Shown in pieces: positions 40,587 through 50,279 of a stretch of DNA of 64,000 nucleotides. The notes beneath the pieces are model-generated. The model was not told the origin of the DNA and searched no databases. It saw only the letters and a list, made by a program, of their open reading frames with translations. How positions within the stretch are numbered: the first letter of the stretch is position 1; each line of letters begins with the position of its first letter. Source of the stretch: Candidatus Gastranaerophilales bacterium (GTDB taxonomy: Bacteria; Cyanobacteriota; Vampirovibrionia; Gastranaerophilales; Gastranaerophilaceae); the NCBI GenBank assembly GCA_944326115.1, contig CALVCQ010000001.1, forward strand, positions 1-64,000, given 5' to 3'. A program made the translations under genes and the position numbers.

Positions 40587-42038
40587 ATGGTATCACAAGC
40601 AATCAGAGATAAATATGAGGTGGTTATAGGGCTTGAGGTTCATGCTCAACTCAAAACAAAATCGAAAATTTTTGCCCCTGATTCTACAGAATTCGGAGCG
40701 GAACCAAATACTCATACAAGCACAATTACTCTCGGTATGCCCGGTGTTTTGCCTGTTTTGAACAGAGAATGTGTTAACATGGGGATACTTCTCGGTTTGG
40801 CTTTGAATTGTGAAATTCCCGAAAGATGTAAATTTGACAGAAAACAGTATTTTTATCCTGATTTACCGAAAGGTTATCAGATTTCCCAGTATGACCAGCC
40901 TATATGTGTAAACGGTTATATAAATATTAACGGCAAAAAAATCGGTATTACCCGTGCACACCTTGAAGAAGATGCCGGTAAATTAGTCCACGCAGGTGCT
41001 GACGGGCTTGCCGGATCATTGTATTCACTTGTTGATTTAAACCGTGCAGGCACACCTCTTCTGGAAATTGTTTCGGAACCGGATATGCGCTCCAGCGAGG
41101 AAGCAAGAGCCTACATGGAAGAGCTTAGAAACATTGTTCGCTATATAGGTGTTTGCGACGGCAACCTTGAAGAAGGTTCTATGAGATGTGATGCTAATAT
41201 TTCCGTAATGCCGAAAGGCTCTGATAAATTCGGTACCCGTGCGGAGATTAAAAATATCAACAGTTTTTCAGCACTGCAAAGAGCTATTGAGTATGAAATT
41301 GACCGTCAGATAGAAATTGTGGAAGAAGGCGGAGAAGTTGATCAGGAAACAAGGCTCTGGGATGATAATCAGAAAGTTACAAAAACAATGAGAAGTAAAG
41401 AGGATGCAAATGATTATCGTTACTTCCCGGAACCGGATTTAATGCCTGTTGAAATTTCAAGAGAATGGGTAGAAGAAATCAGAGCAAAAATGCCTGAACT
41501 TCCCGAACAAAAACGCAAAAGATATGAAGGTTTGGGCTTGAGTGCTTATGACGCAAATGTTATGGTCGAGCAAATGGAAACAGCTCTGTTTTACGACGAA
41601 GTGTTGAGACTGGGTGCGGATTACAGAATTGCAAATAACCTGCTTGTCGGTGATATTACGGCATATTTAAAAGAAAACAATGTAAATATTAACGCAACAA
41701 AACTTACGCCGAAAGCACTTGCAGAGCTTGTAGAAATGATTGTAAAGGGAACTATATCAAACAATATAGCGAAGAAAATTTTGCCGCAAATGCTTCAAAA
41801 CGGTGCCGGTGCAAAAGAGATTGTAGAAAAAGAAGGTCTCAGCGTAATTTCCGATGAAGGTGCGATAAAAGAACTTGTTGAAAAAGTTGTGGCAAACAAT
41901 CCCGCTCAGGTACAGGCTTACAAAAACGGCAAGACAAACCTTATGGGATTTTTCGTAGGTCAAATTATGAAAGAAACAAAAGGCAGAGCAAATCCACAGG
42001 TTATCAACAAACTTCTTGCGGAAGCTTTGAATAAGTAA
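40587..42038 (+). CDS. gatB: Aspartyl/glutamyl-tRNA amidotransferase subunit B
   Basis: GatB phosphorylates and amidates misacylated Glu-tRNA(Gln) or Asp-tRNA(Asn) within the GatCAB complex. The 483 residues begin with YEVVIGLEVHAQLKTKSKIF, carry LPKGYQISQYDQPICVNGYI and HLEEDAGKLVH, and end with the YqeY-like tail (PQVINKLLAEALNK). Length is standard. gatA and gatC are not in the window. GGGAAG precedes the ATG. Confidence 0.97.
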   Translation: MVSQAIRDKYEVVIGLEVHAQLKTKSKIFAPDSTEFGAEPNTHTSTITLGMPGVLPVLNRECVNMGILLGLALNCEIPERCKFDRKQYFYPDLPKGYQISQYDQPICVNGYININGKKIGITRAHLEEDAGKLVHAGADGLAGSLYSLVDLNRAGTPLLEIVSEPDMRSSEEARAYMEELRNIVRYIGVCDGNLEEGSMRCDANISVMPKGSDKFGTRAEIKNINSFSALQRAIEYEIDRQIEIVEEGGEVDQETRLWDDNQKVTKTMRSKEDANDYRYFPEPDLMPVEISREWVEEIRAKMPELPEQKRKRYEGLGLSAYDANVMVEQMETALFYDEVLRLGADYRIANNLLVGDITAYLKENNVNINATKLTPKALAELVEMIVKGTISNNIAKKILPQMLQNGAGAKEIVEKEGLSVISDEGAIKELVEKVVANNPAQVQAYKNGKTNLMGFFVGQIMKETKGRANPQVINKLLAEALNK

Positions 42039-42104
42039 CACAGTGTATTCCGCTTACAGTATCAGTGTTTGTCTAAATAAATCTGCTGCGGCAGTGGTTT
42101 ATTA

Positions 42105-42151
42105 ACGCTTTAAATTATAAGCGTAAAATATTTTGCAAATAAAAATTTGCA
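42105..42151. other. Two short hairpins between gatB and dapA
   Basis: ACGCTT/AAGCGT (42105-42124) and TGCAAAT/ATTTGCA (42134-42151) lie between the convergent gatB and dapA stops. Stems are short and T-runs are interrupted, so these are weak terminator candidates. Confidence 0.35.
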
Positions 42152-42179
42152 GGAGTAAAATTCAAAATATCAGCGCAGA

Positions 42180-43067
42180 TTAAATGTAATCTTTTAATAC
42201 CGCTGTTAGTTCCTGTCTTTCCTCTTCATCCAGCTCAACAAGAGGACGTCTTACATAATTTTCAGTAATTTTCATTTGTTTAAGACACTCTTTAACCGGA
42301 ACAGGATTTGGAGCCATAAATATTTTTTTGAATAGCGGATACAAACTTAAATGAACTTTTGTAGCCTGTGCAATTTTACCGGATTTAAAAAGATTAATCA
42401 TTTCATGCATTTGACGTCCGATTATATGTGAAGCAACAGAGATTACTCCGTGGGCTCCTACAGCCATCATTGGCAGGGTAAGACTGTCATCTCCGGAATA
42501 AATAACAAAATCTCCGGGACACAGCCGTCTTGTTTCTGTAATCATATCCATATCCGCAACACTTTGTTTTACAGCAAAGATATTTTTGTGTTTTTCTGCA
42601 AGAAATGCTATTGTTTCGGGTTTCATTGTAATGCCGGTTCGTCCGGGAATATTGTATAAAAGAACAGGTAAATCCGTAGATTCAGCAATAGTTGAAAAAT
42701 GAGCAATCAAACCTTTTTGAGACGGTTTGTTATAGTAAGGAACAACGGAAAGGATTGCATCTGCACCGCACTGTTTTGCGTTATTTGTTGCCATAACAGC
42801 TGTCTTTGTGCAATTTGAGCCTGCGCCCATAATAAGTTTTGCTCTGCCGTTTGCAGTCTTTTTTACAAAGTTAAAAATTTCAACTTCTTCATCGTGAGTC
42901 AATGTCGGGGATTCCCCTGTTGTACCGGCAACAAGAATGCTTTCCGTTCCTGTAGAGATAAGATGTTCTACGAGTTTTTCCAGCGATTTGTAATCAACAT
43001 TTCTGTCTTTATCCATCGGCGTAATCATTGCCGTAATAATTTCACCCGCATCAAAACGCATAGTCAT
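42180..43067 (-). CDS. dapA: 4-hydroxy-tetrahydrodipicolinate synthase
   Basis: DapA condenses pyruvate with aspartate semialdehyde, the first step of lysine and diaminopimelate synthesis. The 295-residue TIM barrel shows AGTTGESPTLTHDE, YYNKPSQKGL, the catalytic Tyr138 in LLYNIPGRTG and the Schiff-base Lys167 in NIFAVKQS. AAAGGAG lies six bases before the ATG. It is a single leftward gene; diaminopimelate is needed for the peptidoglycan cut by the amidase encoded about 5 kb away. Confidence 0.96.
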   Translation of the reverse strand: MTMRFDAGEIITAMITPMDKDRNVDYKSLEKLVEHLISTGTESILVAGTTGESPTLTHDEEVEIFNFVKKTANGRAKLIMGAGSNCTKTAVMATNNAKQCGADAILSVVPYYNKPSQKGLIAHFSTIAESTDLPVLLYNIPGRTGITMKPETIAFLAEKHKNIFAVKQSVADMDMITETRRLCPGDFVIYSGDDSLTLPMMAVGAHGVISVASHIIGRQMHEMINLFKSGKIAQATKVHLSLYPLFKKIFMAPNPVPVKECLKQMKITENYVRRPLVELDEEERQELTAVLKDYI

Positions 43068-43131
43068 AAAACTCTCCTTTAATAATCTTTTATAAAGAAA
43101 GTATAGTTTATAAGTATGATTAATACAATAT

Positions 43132-43593
43132 TTATTTTATATAATCACAGTAGCCCGATTCTACCATGTGTTTGCTTAAACTGTCGCTGCCTATATAAAA
43201 TTCACCGACAAGATGTCCGAAAAGTCCCATTCCTTTAGGCACAAAATAAATATTATCACCGTGTTCCCTAAAAATTTTCAATAAATATACTGACGGTTTT
43301 CTGCTTATTCTTACGGAACGTTTTCTCGGGCGCAGGTAAATATTGCCGTTGCTGCTTTTTAAAGCATATACCCTGCTGTATTCATGACAGTTTAAGTTTG
43401 ATACATAAACAGATCCGACATGTCTTTCCAGCTTTATTTTTATTTCCAGAGCATTTTCTATCCCTATAAATTCAGCTTTTTCTTTTTTATTCCATTCAAT
43501 AGGATTAAGCACCTTCACAGAAAATGCCGGTAAACATACAAAGTTAATCACTGCCAGAAAAATAAAAATTTTTTTGTACAGAGCGGATTTCAC
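43132..43593 (-). CDS. Secreted nuclease-like (SNase-fold) protein, probably degenerate
   Basis: A 153-residue protein with a signal peptide (residues 1-25, KKIFIFLAVINFVCLPAFS). The C-terminal stretch GEFYIGSDSLSKHMVESGYC resembles the last helix and strand of staphylococcal-type nucleases (LY-x-G-x-D-x-N-x-x-M-V-x-x-G-x-A). The usual catalytic R-x-x-G-I-D-x-P-E motif is not evident; LNCHEYSR stands in its place. It may be a binding domain or a changed nuclease. Its ATG is one base past the miaB stop, so the two are cotranscribed. Confidence 0.55.
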   Translation of the reverse strand: MKSALYKKIFIFLAVINFVCLPAFSVKVLNPIEWNKKEKAEFIGIENALEIKIKLERHVGSVYVSNLNCHEYSRVYALKSSNGNIYLRPRKRSVRISRKPSVYLLKIFREHGDNIYFVPKGMGLFGHLVGEFYIGSDSLSKHMVESGYCDYIK

Positions 43594-43594
43594 T

Positions 43595-44989
43595 CTAAAT
43601 TTCTCCTCTCAAATGCCACGTGCTGGCGCCTGTAATTTTTACGTTAACAAATTCACCGACAAGATTTTTGGTACCTTCAAAATGAACGATTTTATTATTT
43701 CTTGCTCTGCCGGCAAGAATTATCTTACAGTCTTTGTCCTCAAATGACTCAACAAGAATTTCAAAGGTTTTTCCGATGCATTTTTTATTTGATTTCAAGC
43801 AGGCTTCTCTGTTTTTTTCATTCAAACGGGCAAGTCTTTCAAATTTTGTTTCTTCATCAATAAATTTGTCTGTCCATTTTGCGGCTTTTGTTTTTATTCT
43901 TGGTGAATACGCTGCGGTATTGGAATAATCCAGTTCAAATTCGTCTATTGCACTCAGTGTATCAAGAAATTCTTCTTCTGTTTCACCGGGGAATCCCGCT
44001 ATAAAATCTGAGGTTATTGCCACATTTTCAAAAGTATTTCTGATTTTTTTTACAATTACCCCGTACTCTTCTCTGTTGTATCTGCGGTTCATTTCTTTCA
44101 ACACTTTTGAATTGCCTGATTGCATAGGAATGTGGAAAAATTCGCATACTTTGTCACATTCTTTTACCGCTTGAATCAAATCATCGGTAATATCTGTCGG
44201 GTAAGATGTTACAAAACGGATTCTAAATTTTCCTTCTATTTTATTCAAGTCCCGAAGCAGGTTAGCCAGAGTAACTTCTCTGCCGTCATAATCTTTGTCT
44301 TTGTCAAGAGTCTTGCCGTAACTGTCAACATTCTGTCCGAGCAGTGTTATTTCCTTAAATCCTTCTTGTATTGCTTTTTTTGCTTCTTCTAAAATTTCGG
44401 CAGGTTTTCTGCTTCTTTCTCTTCCTCTTGTAAAAGGAACTATGCAGTAAGTACAAAAATTGTTGCAGCCCTCCATAATCGGAATCCAGGCATTCAGGCT
44501 TTTTGCCCTTTTAATTTCATATTTTGCTTCTTGTTCACCGTCTGTGAATTTCTTCGGAGTTTCGTTTGCAGCACAGACTCTTTCACCTTCGTTTATTCTT
44601 TTGATTAATTCCGGAAGTTCGTATACATTGTTTGTTCCAAAGACTAAGTCTACATAAGGGAAACGCTTTAAAAGTTTTTCTTTGTCCTGCTGCGCTACAC
44701 AACCGCAAAAGGCAATTTTAATATTTTTAAAGGGCTTGCTCTGAAGCTCTTTTTGCCTTTCCTCCTGTTTCCATTTACCCCATACACCCACAAGGCTGTA
44801 TGCTTTATCAGCGGAAAGTTGTCTGATAGAGCAGGTATTTACCATCAACAAATCCGCTTCTTTAGGTTCTGTTGTTTCTTCATAGCCAAAATGCGAGAGC
44901 ATACCGAGGATTCTTTCCGTATCGGATTTATTCATCTGGCAGCCCATTGTCTCTATATAAACTTTTTTATTAAAATTTTTATTTTCCAT
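43595..44989 (-). CDS. miaB: tRNA-2-methylthio-N6-isopentenyladenosine synthase
   Basis: MiaB adds the methylthio group at A37 of tRNAs reading U-initial codons. The 464 residues have the N-terminal cluster cysteines (Cys17, Cys53, and one of Cys95/Cys97), the radical-SAM motif CNNFCTYC (Cys175, Cys179, Cys182) and a C-terminal TRAM domain (LVESFEDKDCKIILAGRARN onward). Length and motif set match MiaB rather than RimO or MtaB. It heads an operon with the nuclease-like secreted protein. Confidence 0.95.
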   Translation of the reverse strand: MENKNFNKKVYIETMGCQMNKSDTERILGMLSHFGYEETTEPKEADLLMVNTCSIRQLSADKAYSLVGVWGKWKQEERQKELQSKPFKNIKIAFCGCVAQQDKEKLLKRFPYVDLVFGTNNVYELPELIKRINEGERVCAANETPKKFTDGEQEAKYEIKRAKSLNAWIPIMEGCNNFCTYCIVPFTRGRERSRKPAEILEEAKKAIQEGFKEITLLGQNVDSYGKTLDKDKDYDGREVTLANLLRDLNKIEGKFRIRFVTSYPTDITDDLIQAVKECDKVCEFFHIPMQSGNSKVLKEMNRRYNREEYGVIVKKIRNTFENVAITSDFIAGFPGETEEEFLDTLSAIDEFELDYSNTAAYSPRIKTKAAKWTDKFIDEETKFERLARLNEKNREACLKSNKKCIGKTFEILVESFEDKDCKIILAGRARNNKIVHFEGTKNLVGEFVNVKITGASTWHLRGEI

Positions 44990-45114
44990 AAAAATATTAT
45001 ATTTAAAAGATACTCCTGTTTGTGTAACAAAAGATTAATAATCTTTCATATCATGGCAAAATATATTTTTCATAAGTATTTAGAAGATAAGCTAACCCTT
45101 AGGAAGGAGTAAAA

Positions 45115-45507
45115 ATGTTTACAGTAACAAGATTAGCAGCCGCAATGACTACACTGGGAAGAAAAGCAGTAAAAAATGTTGCAAAAAATAAAATTAACCT
45201 CACAAATGCCAGCGATGATTTTAAATCATTGTATAGCGATAATGTACAATCCCATCCTTACAGCAAAAATATTTTTAAAAGAGCTTACATCTGGATAAAA
45301 GAATTTATCGAAAACTATAAATATTTGAAAGGTTTTATAAAAGAAACAGTAAATAAATATAAAGATTCCAGAAATGAAGAATTAACAGGTAAAGTAAAAA
45401 GACAGGAAATTAAAGAAGTGAAAAAATCCCTGTTAGAAAATATCAAAGGTATAGTTAATTCATTAAAAAAAGAAATTAAAAGTTTGAAAACCTCATCAAA
45501 ATCATAA
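45115..45507 (+). CDS. Hypothetical basic helical protein
   Basis: A 130-residue Lys-rich protein with a very strong ribosome binding site (AGGAAGGAG, six bases before ATG). The first 25 residues are weakly amphipathic (TRLAAAMTTLGRKAVKNVAK), and the rest is charged and helical, with a probable coiled coil at 85-125. No signal peptide or membrane helix and no family recognised. It is followed by a perfect palindromic hairpin and faces ftsH. The strong translation signal suggests an abundant product. Confidence 0.7.
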   Translation: MFTVTRLAAAMTTLGRKAVKNVAKNKINLTNASDDFKSLYSDNVQSHPYSKNIFKRAYIWIKEFIENYKYLKGFIKETVNKYKDSRNEELTGKVKRQEIKEVKKSLLENIKGIVNSLKKEIKSLKTSSKS

Positions 45508-45531
45508 GAATCCTTTCTTAAAAGACACAAA

Positions 45532-45561
45532 ACACCCGTTATTGATATCAATAACGGGTGT
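45532..45561. terminator. Perfect palindromic hairpin between convergent genes
   Basis: ACACCCGTTATTGAT and ATCAATAACGGGTGT are exact complements with no spacer. Position between the convergent stops at 45507 and 45595 fits a shared terminator, although T-runs are weak. Confidence 0.6.
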
Positions 45562-45594
45562 CAACTATTCATTATTCATCTTTATCCAGATATT

Positions 45595-47469
45595 TTACGC
45601 ATCATGCGGCTGTCTGGATTCTTCAACACGTTTCATTATCGCTACAAACTCTTCTTCATCCAGAGTTTCACGCTCGAGCAGTTCTTTTGCAATAACTTCC
45701 AACATATCACGGTTGCCGAGAAGAAGTTCTTTAGCAAGATTGTATCTCTCATCTACAATTCTTTTTACTTCTCTGTCTATATCAGCAGCAATTTCTTCGG
45801 AATAATCTCTGGAATGTCCGAAATCTCTGCCCATAAACACATGTTCTTCACTTTTACCGTATGCCATGTTCCCCATTTTAAAAGACATGCCGTAGGTTGT
45901 AACCATGTTTCTTGCGGTAGATGTGACTTTTTCAAGGTCATTCTGGGCGCCTGTTGTGATGGAATCAGGCCCGTAGATAATCTCTTCTGCAACACGACCG
46001 CCTAAAAGCATTGTAATTCTGTCTAAAAGTTGTGACTTTTTCAGGGTCAGATGGTCTTTCTCAGGCAGTGTCATTGTTACACCGAGCGCCATTCCTCTCG
46101 GGATAATTGATACCTTGTGAAGCGGATCTGTGTTTTGCAAAAGTTTTGCAAGAAGGGCATGTCCGACTTCGTGGTAAGCTGTATTTTCTTTTTCTTCGTC
46201 GGAAATAATTCTGCTTTTCTTTTCAGGACCTGCTATTACTTTATCAATAGCTTCTTCCAGATCAGGCATGTCTATTTTATCTTTGTTATGTCTGGCTGCA
46301 AGCAAAGCAGCTTCGTTCAAGAGGTTTTGTAAATCCGCACCCGTAAAACCGGGAGTTCTTTTTGCAAGAACTTTCAGATCCACATTATCTGCAAGCGGTT
46401 TATTTTTTGCATGTACGTTCAATATTTGTTCACGACCCAGAATATCAGGTCTGTGTACAACTATCTGTCTGTCAAAACGTCCCGGTCTTAATAATGCATT
46501 ATCCAGAATATCCGGTCTGTTTGTTGCTGCGATTACAATAATATTTGTATTTTCGTCAAAACCGTCCATTTCAACAAGCAGCTGGTTTAAAGTCTGTTCT
46601 CTCTCATCGTGTCCGCCTCCCATGCCGGCACCTCTCTGACGTCCGACAGCATCGATTTCATCGATAAATATAATGCAGGGCTGATGTTTTTTTGCCTGTT
46701 CAAATAGGTCTCTTACACGAGAAGCACCTACACCGACAAACATTTCGACAAAATCTGAACCGCTTATGGAAAAGAACGGAACGCCTGCTTCTCCGGCAAC
46801 AGCTTTTGCCATTAATGTTTTACCTGTACCCGGAACACCGACAAGCAGAACGCCTTTAGGTATTTTAGCACCGAGTTTAATATATTTTTCACCGTTTTTA
46901 AGGAAATCAACGATTTCTTCAAGTTCCTGTTTTTCTTCATCTATACCGGCAACATCGTTAAATGTGACTTTAACCTTGCTGTCGAGCATCAACTTGGCTC
47001 TGCTTTTACCGAAAGACATTGCCTGAGAACCGCCTGATTGAAGTGTTTTTGCCATTAATATAACAAAACCTATAATCAGAACAAACGGAAGAATAATAGA
47101 CAAAAATCCCATAAATTGAGAAGTATCACTCGGCTTTTTAACATTTACATCTACATTTTTTTCTTCTAATTTTTGATAAAGACTCAGGTCGTTCATCGGA
47201 ATCATAACCCTGTATTGAACGCTTACAACGTGTTTTTTATTTGCAACGGAAACAACTTTTTCCTGCTGACCTGCTTTGGGTTTTGCAATAAGTGTATCTT
47301 TATCAATCTGGACTGATTCTATCTGTCCGCTTTTAACTTTATTTAAAAACTGTGAATATGAAATATCTTTTGTATCGGTAGCCTGTCCGGGGAACAACAT
47401 CGAAGCAAGGCACAATATCAAAAGAACAACAACTATCCAGATACCTGTAGATTGGCTTTTATTCATCAT
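45595..47469 (-). CDS. ftsH: ATP-dependent zinc metalloprotease FtsH
   Basis: FtsH degrades misassembled membrane proteins and selected regulators. The 624 residues have two membrane helices (about 10-28 and 119-140) around a periplasmic domain, an AAA domain with Walker A GVPGTGKT (211-218), the [15 protein letters not shown] Walker B region (266-280) and the pore-loop phenylalanine in VEMFVG, and a C-terminal peptidase with HEVGH (433-437). AGAGG precedes the ATG-ATG start. The upstream gap of about 490 bases holds repeats. Confidence 0.97.
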   Translation of the reverse strand: MMNKSQSTGIWIVVVLLILCLASMLFPGQATDTKDISYSQFLNKVKSGQIESVQIDKDTLIAKPKAGQQEKVVSVANKKHVVSVQYRVMIPMNDLSLYQKLEEKNVDVNVKKPSDTSQFMGFLSIILPFVLIIGFVILMAKTLQSGGSQAMSFGKSRAKLMLDSKVKVTFNDVAGIDEEKQELEEIVDFLKNGEKYIKLGAKIPKGVLLVGVPGTGKTLMAKAVAGEAGVPFFSISGSDFVEMFVGVGASRVRDLFEQAKKHQPCIIFIDEIDAVGRQRGAGMGGGHDEREQTLNQLLVEMDGFDENTNIIVIAATNRPDILDNALLRPGRFDRQIVVHRPDILGREQILNVHAKNKPLADNVDLKVLAKRTPGFTGADLQNLLNEAALLAARHNKDKIDMPDLEEAIDKVIAGPEKKSRIISDEEKENTAYHEVGHALLAKLLQNTDPLHKVSIIPRGMALGVTMTLPEKDHLTLKKSQLLDRITMLLGGRVAEEIIYGPDSITTGAQNDLEKVTSTARNMVTTYGMSFKMGNMAYGKSEEHVFMGRDFGHSRDYSEEIAADIDREVKRIVDERYNLAKELLLGNRDMLEVIAKELLERETLDEEEFVAIMKRVEESRQPHDA

Positions 47470-47960
47470 TTTTTCCTCTAATTAATCTAATCTAGTGTCG
47501 CAGATGCCGGCGGCTCTCTTGAAATTCCTTCCTGCTCGTTGTTGCCGCTGACTATGCTTCGCTGCCGTCAGCTTCGCACTCGCTCATCGGATTTCACCCG
47601 TCCGGAATTTCGCTCAACGCAGCCGGCATCTGCTCATCTTTGACTTCTTTTGCCGAAATCTTTGATTTCGTGCAAAATGTCTTCACGTATAGTGAACAAG
47701 TGACTTTCAAAAATTTTGCTCTTCCCGTTCATTTTGACTTGACATTTAGTTAACTCAAAACGGAGTCCTTCTTATCGCAAAATTTTCTCGTACAGCTTTT
47801 ACAAAATTATATCATTTTTTTTTATTTATACAAAAAATACAGACTTTTTACCGTATTTTCGTCAATTGTAAACTTATGTAAATTATAAACTAAAAAACAT
47901 AAAGTTTACAACCTATTTTGCCGATATAAAAATTACAAGCAATAAGGGGTATGATACAAA
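47470..47960. other. Divergent intergenic region upstream of ftsH
   Basis: About 490 bases between divergent genes. The first 200 are unusually GC-rich for this genome and built from repeats (see 47486-47690). The remainder is AT-rich and probably holds promoters, but I find no -35/-10 pair with good spacing. No gene. Confidence 0.5.
47486..47690. repeat. GC-rich composite repeat element
   Basis: The left end TCTAATCTAGTGTCGCAGAT matches the sequence at 33625. GCAGATGCCGGC (47500-47511) and GCCGGCATCTGC (47622-47633) are perfect 12-base inverted repeats about 110 bases apart. The stretch after the right arm (TTCTTTTGCCG at 47645, GTGCAAAATGTCTTCACG at 47670-47687) matches the minus strand at 26471-26516. 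It looks like a mosaic of dispersed non-coding elements. Confidence 0.6.
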
Positions 47961-48491
47961 ATGAGTCTTGGCATCACGTTAAACACAAACAGAAACTACA
48001 TTGATACATCTGCCGTAAACGAAATTACAAAACAAATTTTTACAAAGGCAGATAATAAGACAACTTCTTTTGATACAAATGTAGTTGATTTATCAAAATT
48101 CAGAAGACCTGAAGTCGGTATTGATTTGTACAGCCAGAGAACAAATCTCGACACTGCAAAATTTGTGGCAGTAAGAAATGCGGGTCTTGATATCAACTTG
48201 AATCAAAACTTTATAGCAAATGTACAATACCTGAATACCATGGCTGCACTTGGCACTGAGAAAGTACAAAAAAATGTTGAAGGTAAATTGATTGCGCCTG
48301 TAGCTGAAGGTGACAAATCCGAAATAAAGAATGTATTTAACCTTCCGGGAACAATCGAATTAAACGCTTCTAAAAATCTCGATAAAGATAAAAGAGGCTC
48401 AAATCCGTTCTCTTTTAACGCAATGAACACAAATAAAGGTAAAGAACAAAGAGAGCAAAGAGAAGAAAAAATTATTAATATCTTTGCATAA
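47961..48491 (+). CDS. Hypothetical protein, lineage-specific type
   Basis: A 176-residue protein, Asn- and Lys-rich, without signal peptide or membrane helix. The N terminus (SLGITLNTNRNYIDTSAVNE) is polar and Asn-rich. A middle part (residues 65-110) has alternating hydrophobic residues, and the end is highly charged (KGKEQREQREEKIINIFA). AAGGGG lies 11 bases before the ATG. A terminator follows. Nothing identifies a function; composition suggests a partly disordered protein. Confidence 0.7.
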   Translation: MSLGITLNTNRNYIDTSAVNEITKQIFTKADNKTTSFDTNVVDLSKFRRPEVGIDLYSQRTNLDTAKFVAVRNAGLDINLNQNFIANVQYLNTMAALGTEKVQKNVEGKLIAPVAEGDKSEIKNVFNLPGTIELNASKNLDKDKRGSNPFSFNAMNTNKGKEQREQREEKIINIFA

Positions 48492-48535
48492 TACATTCAA
48501 CATTCCCCTAGTAAATACTTATTGCTTAATTATTT

Positions 48536-48567
48536 AGATGAGTCCTCAAACTCATCTTTTTTATTTT
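48536..48567 (+). terminator. Terminator after the 176-residue protein gene
   Basis: AGATGAGT (48536-48543) pairs with ACTCATCT (48550-48557) and is followed by a T-rich tract. Confidence 0.75.
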
Positions 48568-48674
48568 TTATATCCCATTAAAATGAAGGAAATTAGACAA
48601 CAGGTACTTTTAAGATGTACTGATTTGATGTAATATATTTTATATTCCACAGCAGTAATCAGGTTAATATTATT

Positions 48675-50111
48675 ATGTTGAAACTGTTTAACACTTATTC
48701 AAACAAGACAGAAGAATTTGTTCCGATAAACGGTAATAAAGTAAATATGTATGTGTGCGGTCCCACTGTATATGACAATCCGCATCTCGGGCATGCAAGA
48801 TGTTACATAACATGGGATGTTGTATACAGATACCTTAAATTTCTCGGTTATGATGTAAAATACTGTCGCAATGTTACGGATGTTGATGACAAAATTTTGA
48901 ATAAATCGGTTAAAGAAAACTGTACACCTGATGAAATTGCAAAAAAATATTACGATGTTTTTTCTGACTCAATGAAAAAACTCAACAACCTCAAACCTGA
49001 TGTTGAGCCTTTTGCGACAAAGACTCTCGGGGATATGATAAAAATGGTTAAAATCCTTATAGAAAAAGGTTATGCTTATGAGGTCAACGGAGACGTTTAT
49101 TTCAGGGTAAAAAAATTCCCGAAATACGGATATCTAAGCAAACAGCCGATTGATGACCTTGAATCCGGCGCAAGGGTAGAGGCTTCTGATATAAAAGAAG
49201 ACCCTCTGGATTTTGCTCTGTGGAAAAAGGATGAAAAATTCGGCTACAAAAGCCCCTGGGGGATAGGCAGACCGGGCTGGCACATAGAGTGTTCCGCCAT
49301 GAGCAAAAAATATCTGGCTGATGAAATTGACATCCACGCAGGCGGTGCAGACCTTATTTTTCCTCACCACGAAAATGAAATAGCCCAATCCGAATGTGCT
49401 AACGGCTGCAGGTTTGTAAAATACTGGCTGCATAACGGCTTTGTAACTATTAACAAAGAAAAAATGTCTAAGTCTCTGGGCAATTTTATAACCATAGATG
49501 ATTTGCTTTCCAAATACGATGCAAACACAATAAGATTCTTTATTTTAACCAACAACTACAGAATGCCGGTTGAATTTAATGATGAAGCTTTAGACGCTGC
49601 TGCGGCGGGTGCAAAAAGGTTAAAGAATGCGGCAAATAATGTTCTGACCCGGGTCGGAAAAGATGCAATTGCTGATATTTTTGATGCACCGGAAATTGAT
49701 GAATTTAAAGAAGCAATGAATGATGACTTTAATACTTCAAAAGCTCTTGCTGTATTGTTTGAAACAGCCACAAAAGCTAATAAAGCAAAAGATGAAAATG
49801 ATAAAGAAAATGCGATAAAGTATATTTCTATTCTTATTAAACTTGCAAGAGTTCTCGGGTTTGACATTGAAAAGGTTGAGCTTGATGAAAATCAGCTAAA
49901 AGAAAAGCTGGATACAATTATTGACGAATTTGAGTTTATCGAGGATAAAAATGCAGATGCAAAGGATATTATGGCAAAGATAATACAGGTCAGAAACGAA
50001 GCCCGTGCACAAAAGAACTGGGATACAGCTGACAGGATAAGAAATTCGCTTGATAAAATCAATATTGTTTTAAAAGATTCAAAAGAAGGTACAGTATTTG
50101 AGGTCAAATAA
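48675..50111 (+). CDS. cysS: Cysteinyl-tRNA synthetase
   Basis: This enzyme charges tRNA(Cys). The 478 residues are full length. The zinc-binding and HIGH region reads [17 protein letters not shown] (HLGH as the HIGH motif), the second zinc region is [10 protein letters not shown], and the KMSKS loop is [10 protein letters not shown]. The C-terminal DALR-type helical domain follows. AGG lies well upstream of the ATG, with a longer spacer than usual. Confidence 0.97.
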   Translation: MLKLFNTYSNKTEEFVPINGNKVNMYVCGPTVYDNPHLGHARCYITWDVVYRYLKFLGYDVKYCRNVTDVDDKILNKSVKENCTPDEIAKKYYDVFSDSMKKLNNLKPDVEPFATKTLGDMIKMVKILIEKGYAYEVNGDVYFRVKKFPKYGYLSKQPIDDLESGARVEASDIKEDPLDFALWKKDEKFGYKSPWGIGRPGWHIECSAMSKKYLADEIDIHAGGADLIFPHHENEIAQSECANGCRFVKYWLHNGFVTINKEKMSKSLGNFITIDDLLSKYDANTIRFFILTNNYRMPVEFNDEALDAAAAGAKRLKNAANNVLTRVGKDAIADIFDAPEIDEFKEAMNDDFNTSKALAVLFETATKANKAKDENDKENAIKYISILIKLARVLGFDIEKVELDENQLKEKLDTIIDEFEFIEDKNADAKDIMAKIIQVRNEARAQKNWDTADRIRNSLDKINIVLKDSKEGTVFEVK

Positions 50112-50129
50112 CCGGAAATCAATATAATT

Positions 50130-50242
50130 TGTCACCCTGAACTTATTTCAGGGTTTTACCAAAAACATTGTTATTTGTAATTTATCTAAAATAAAGATAA
50201 CTTCGATTTTGGGAAAGATGCTGAAACAAGTTCAGCATGACA
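50130..50242. repeat. Dispersed inverted-repeat element, good copy
   Basis: It begins TGTCACCCTGAACTTATTTC and ends GAAACAAGTTCAGCATGACA, imperfect inverted repeats of about 20 bases. Each end can also fold on itself. About 70 AT-rich bases lie between them. The left end is related to the element at 4977. It has no coding capacity and fits a MITE- or REP-like sequence. It ends 38 bases before coaE, so coaE transcription may start inside it or read through it. Confidence 0.7.
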
Positions 50243-50279
50243 CACAAATAGCACTCAACAAAATGAAAGTTGGCAAAGT

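Noticed and set aside
43132-43593. An active thermonuclease
   Set aside because: The catalytic arginine and glutamate motif is not evident, so only fold-level similarity is claimed.
47486-47690. An insertion sequence
   Set aside because: There are inverted repeats but no transposase frame inside or nearby, and no clear target duplication.
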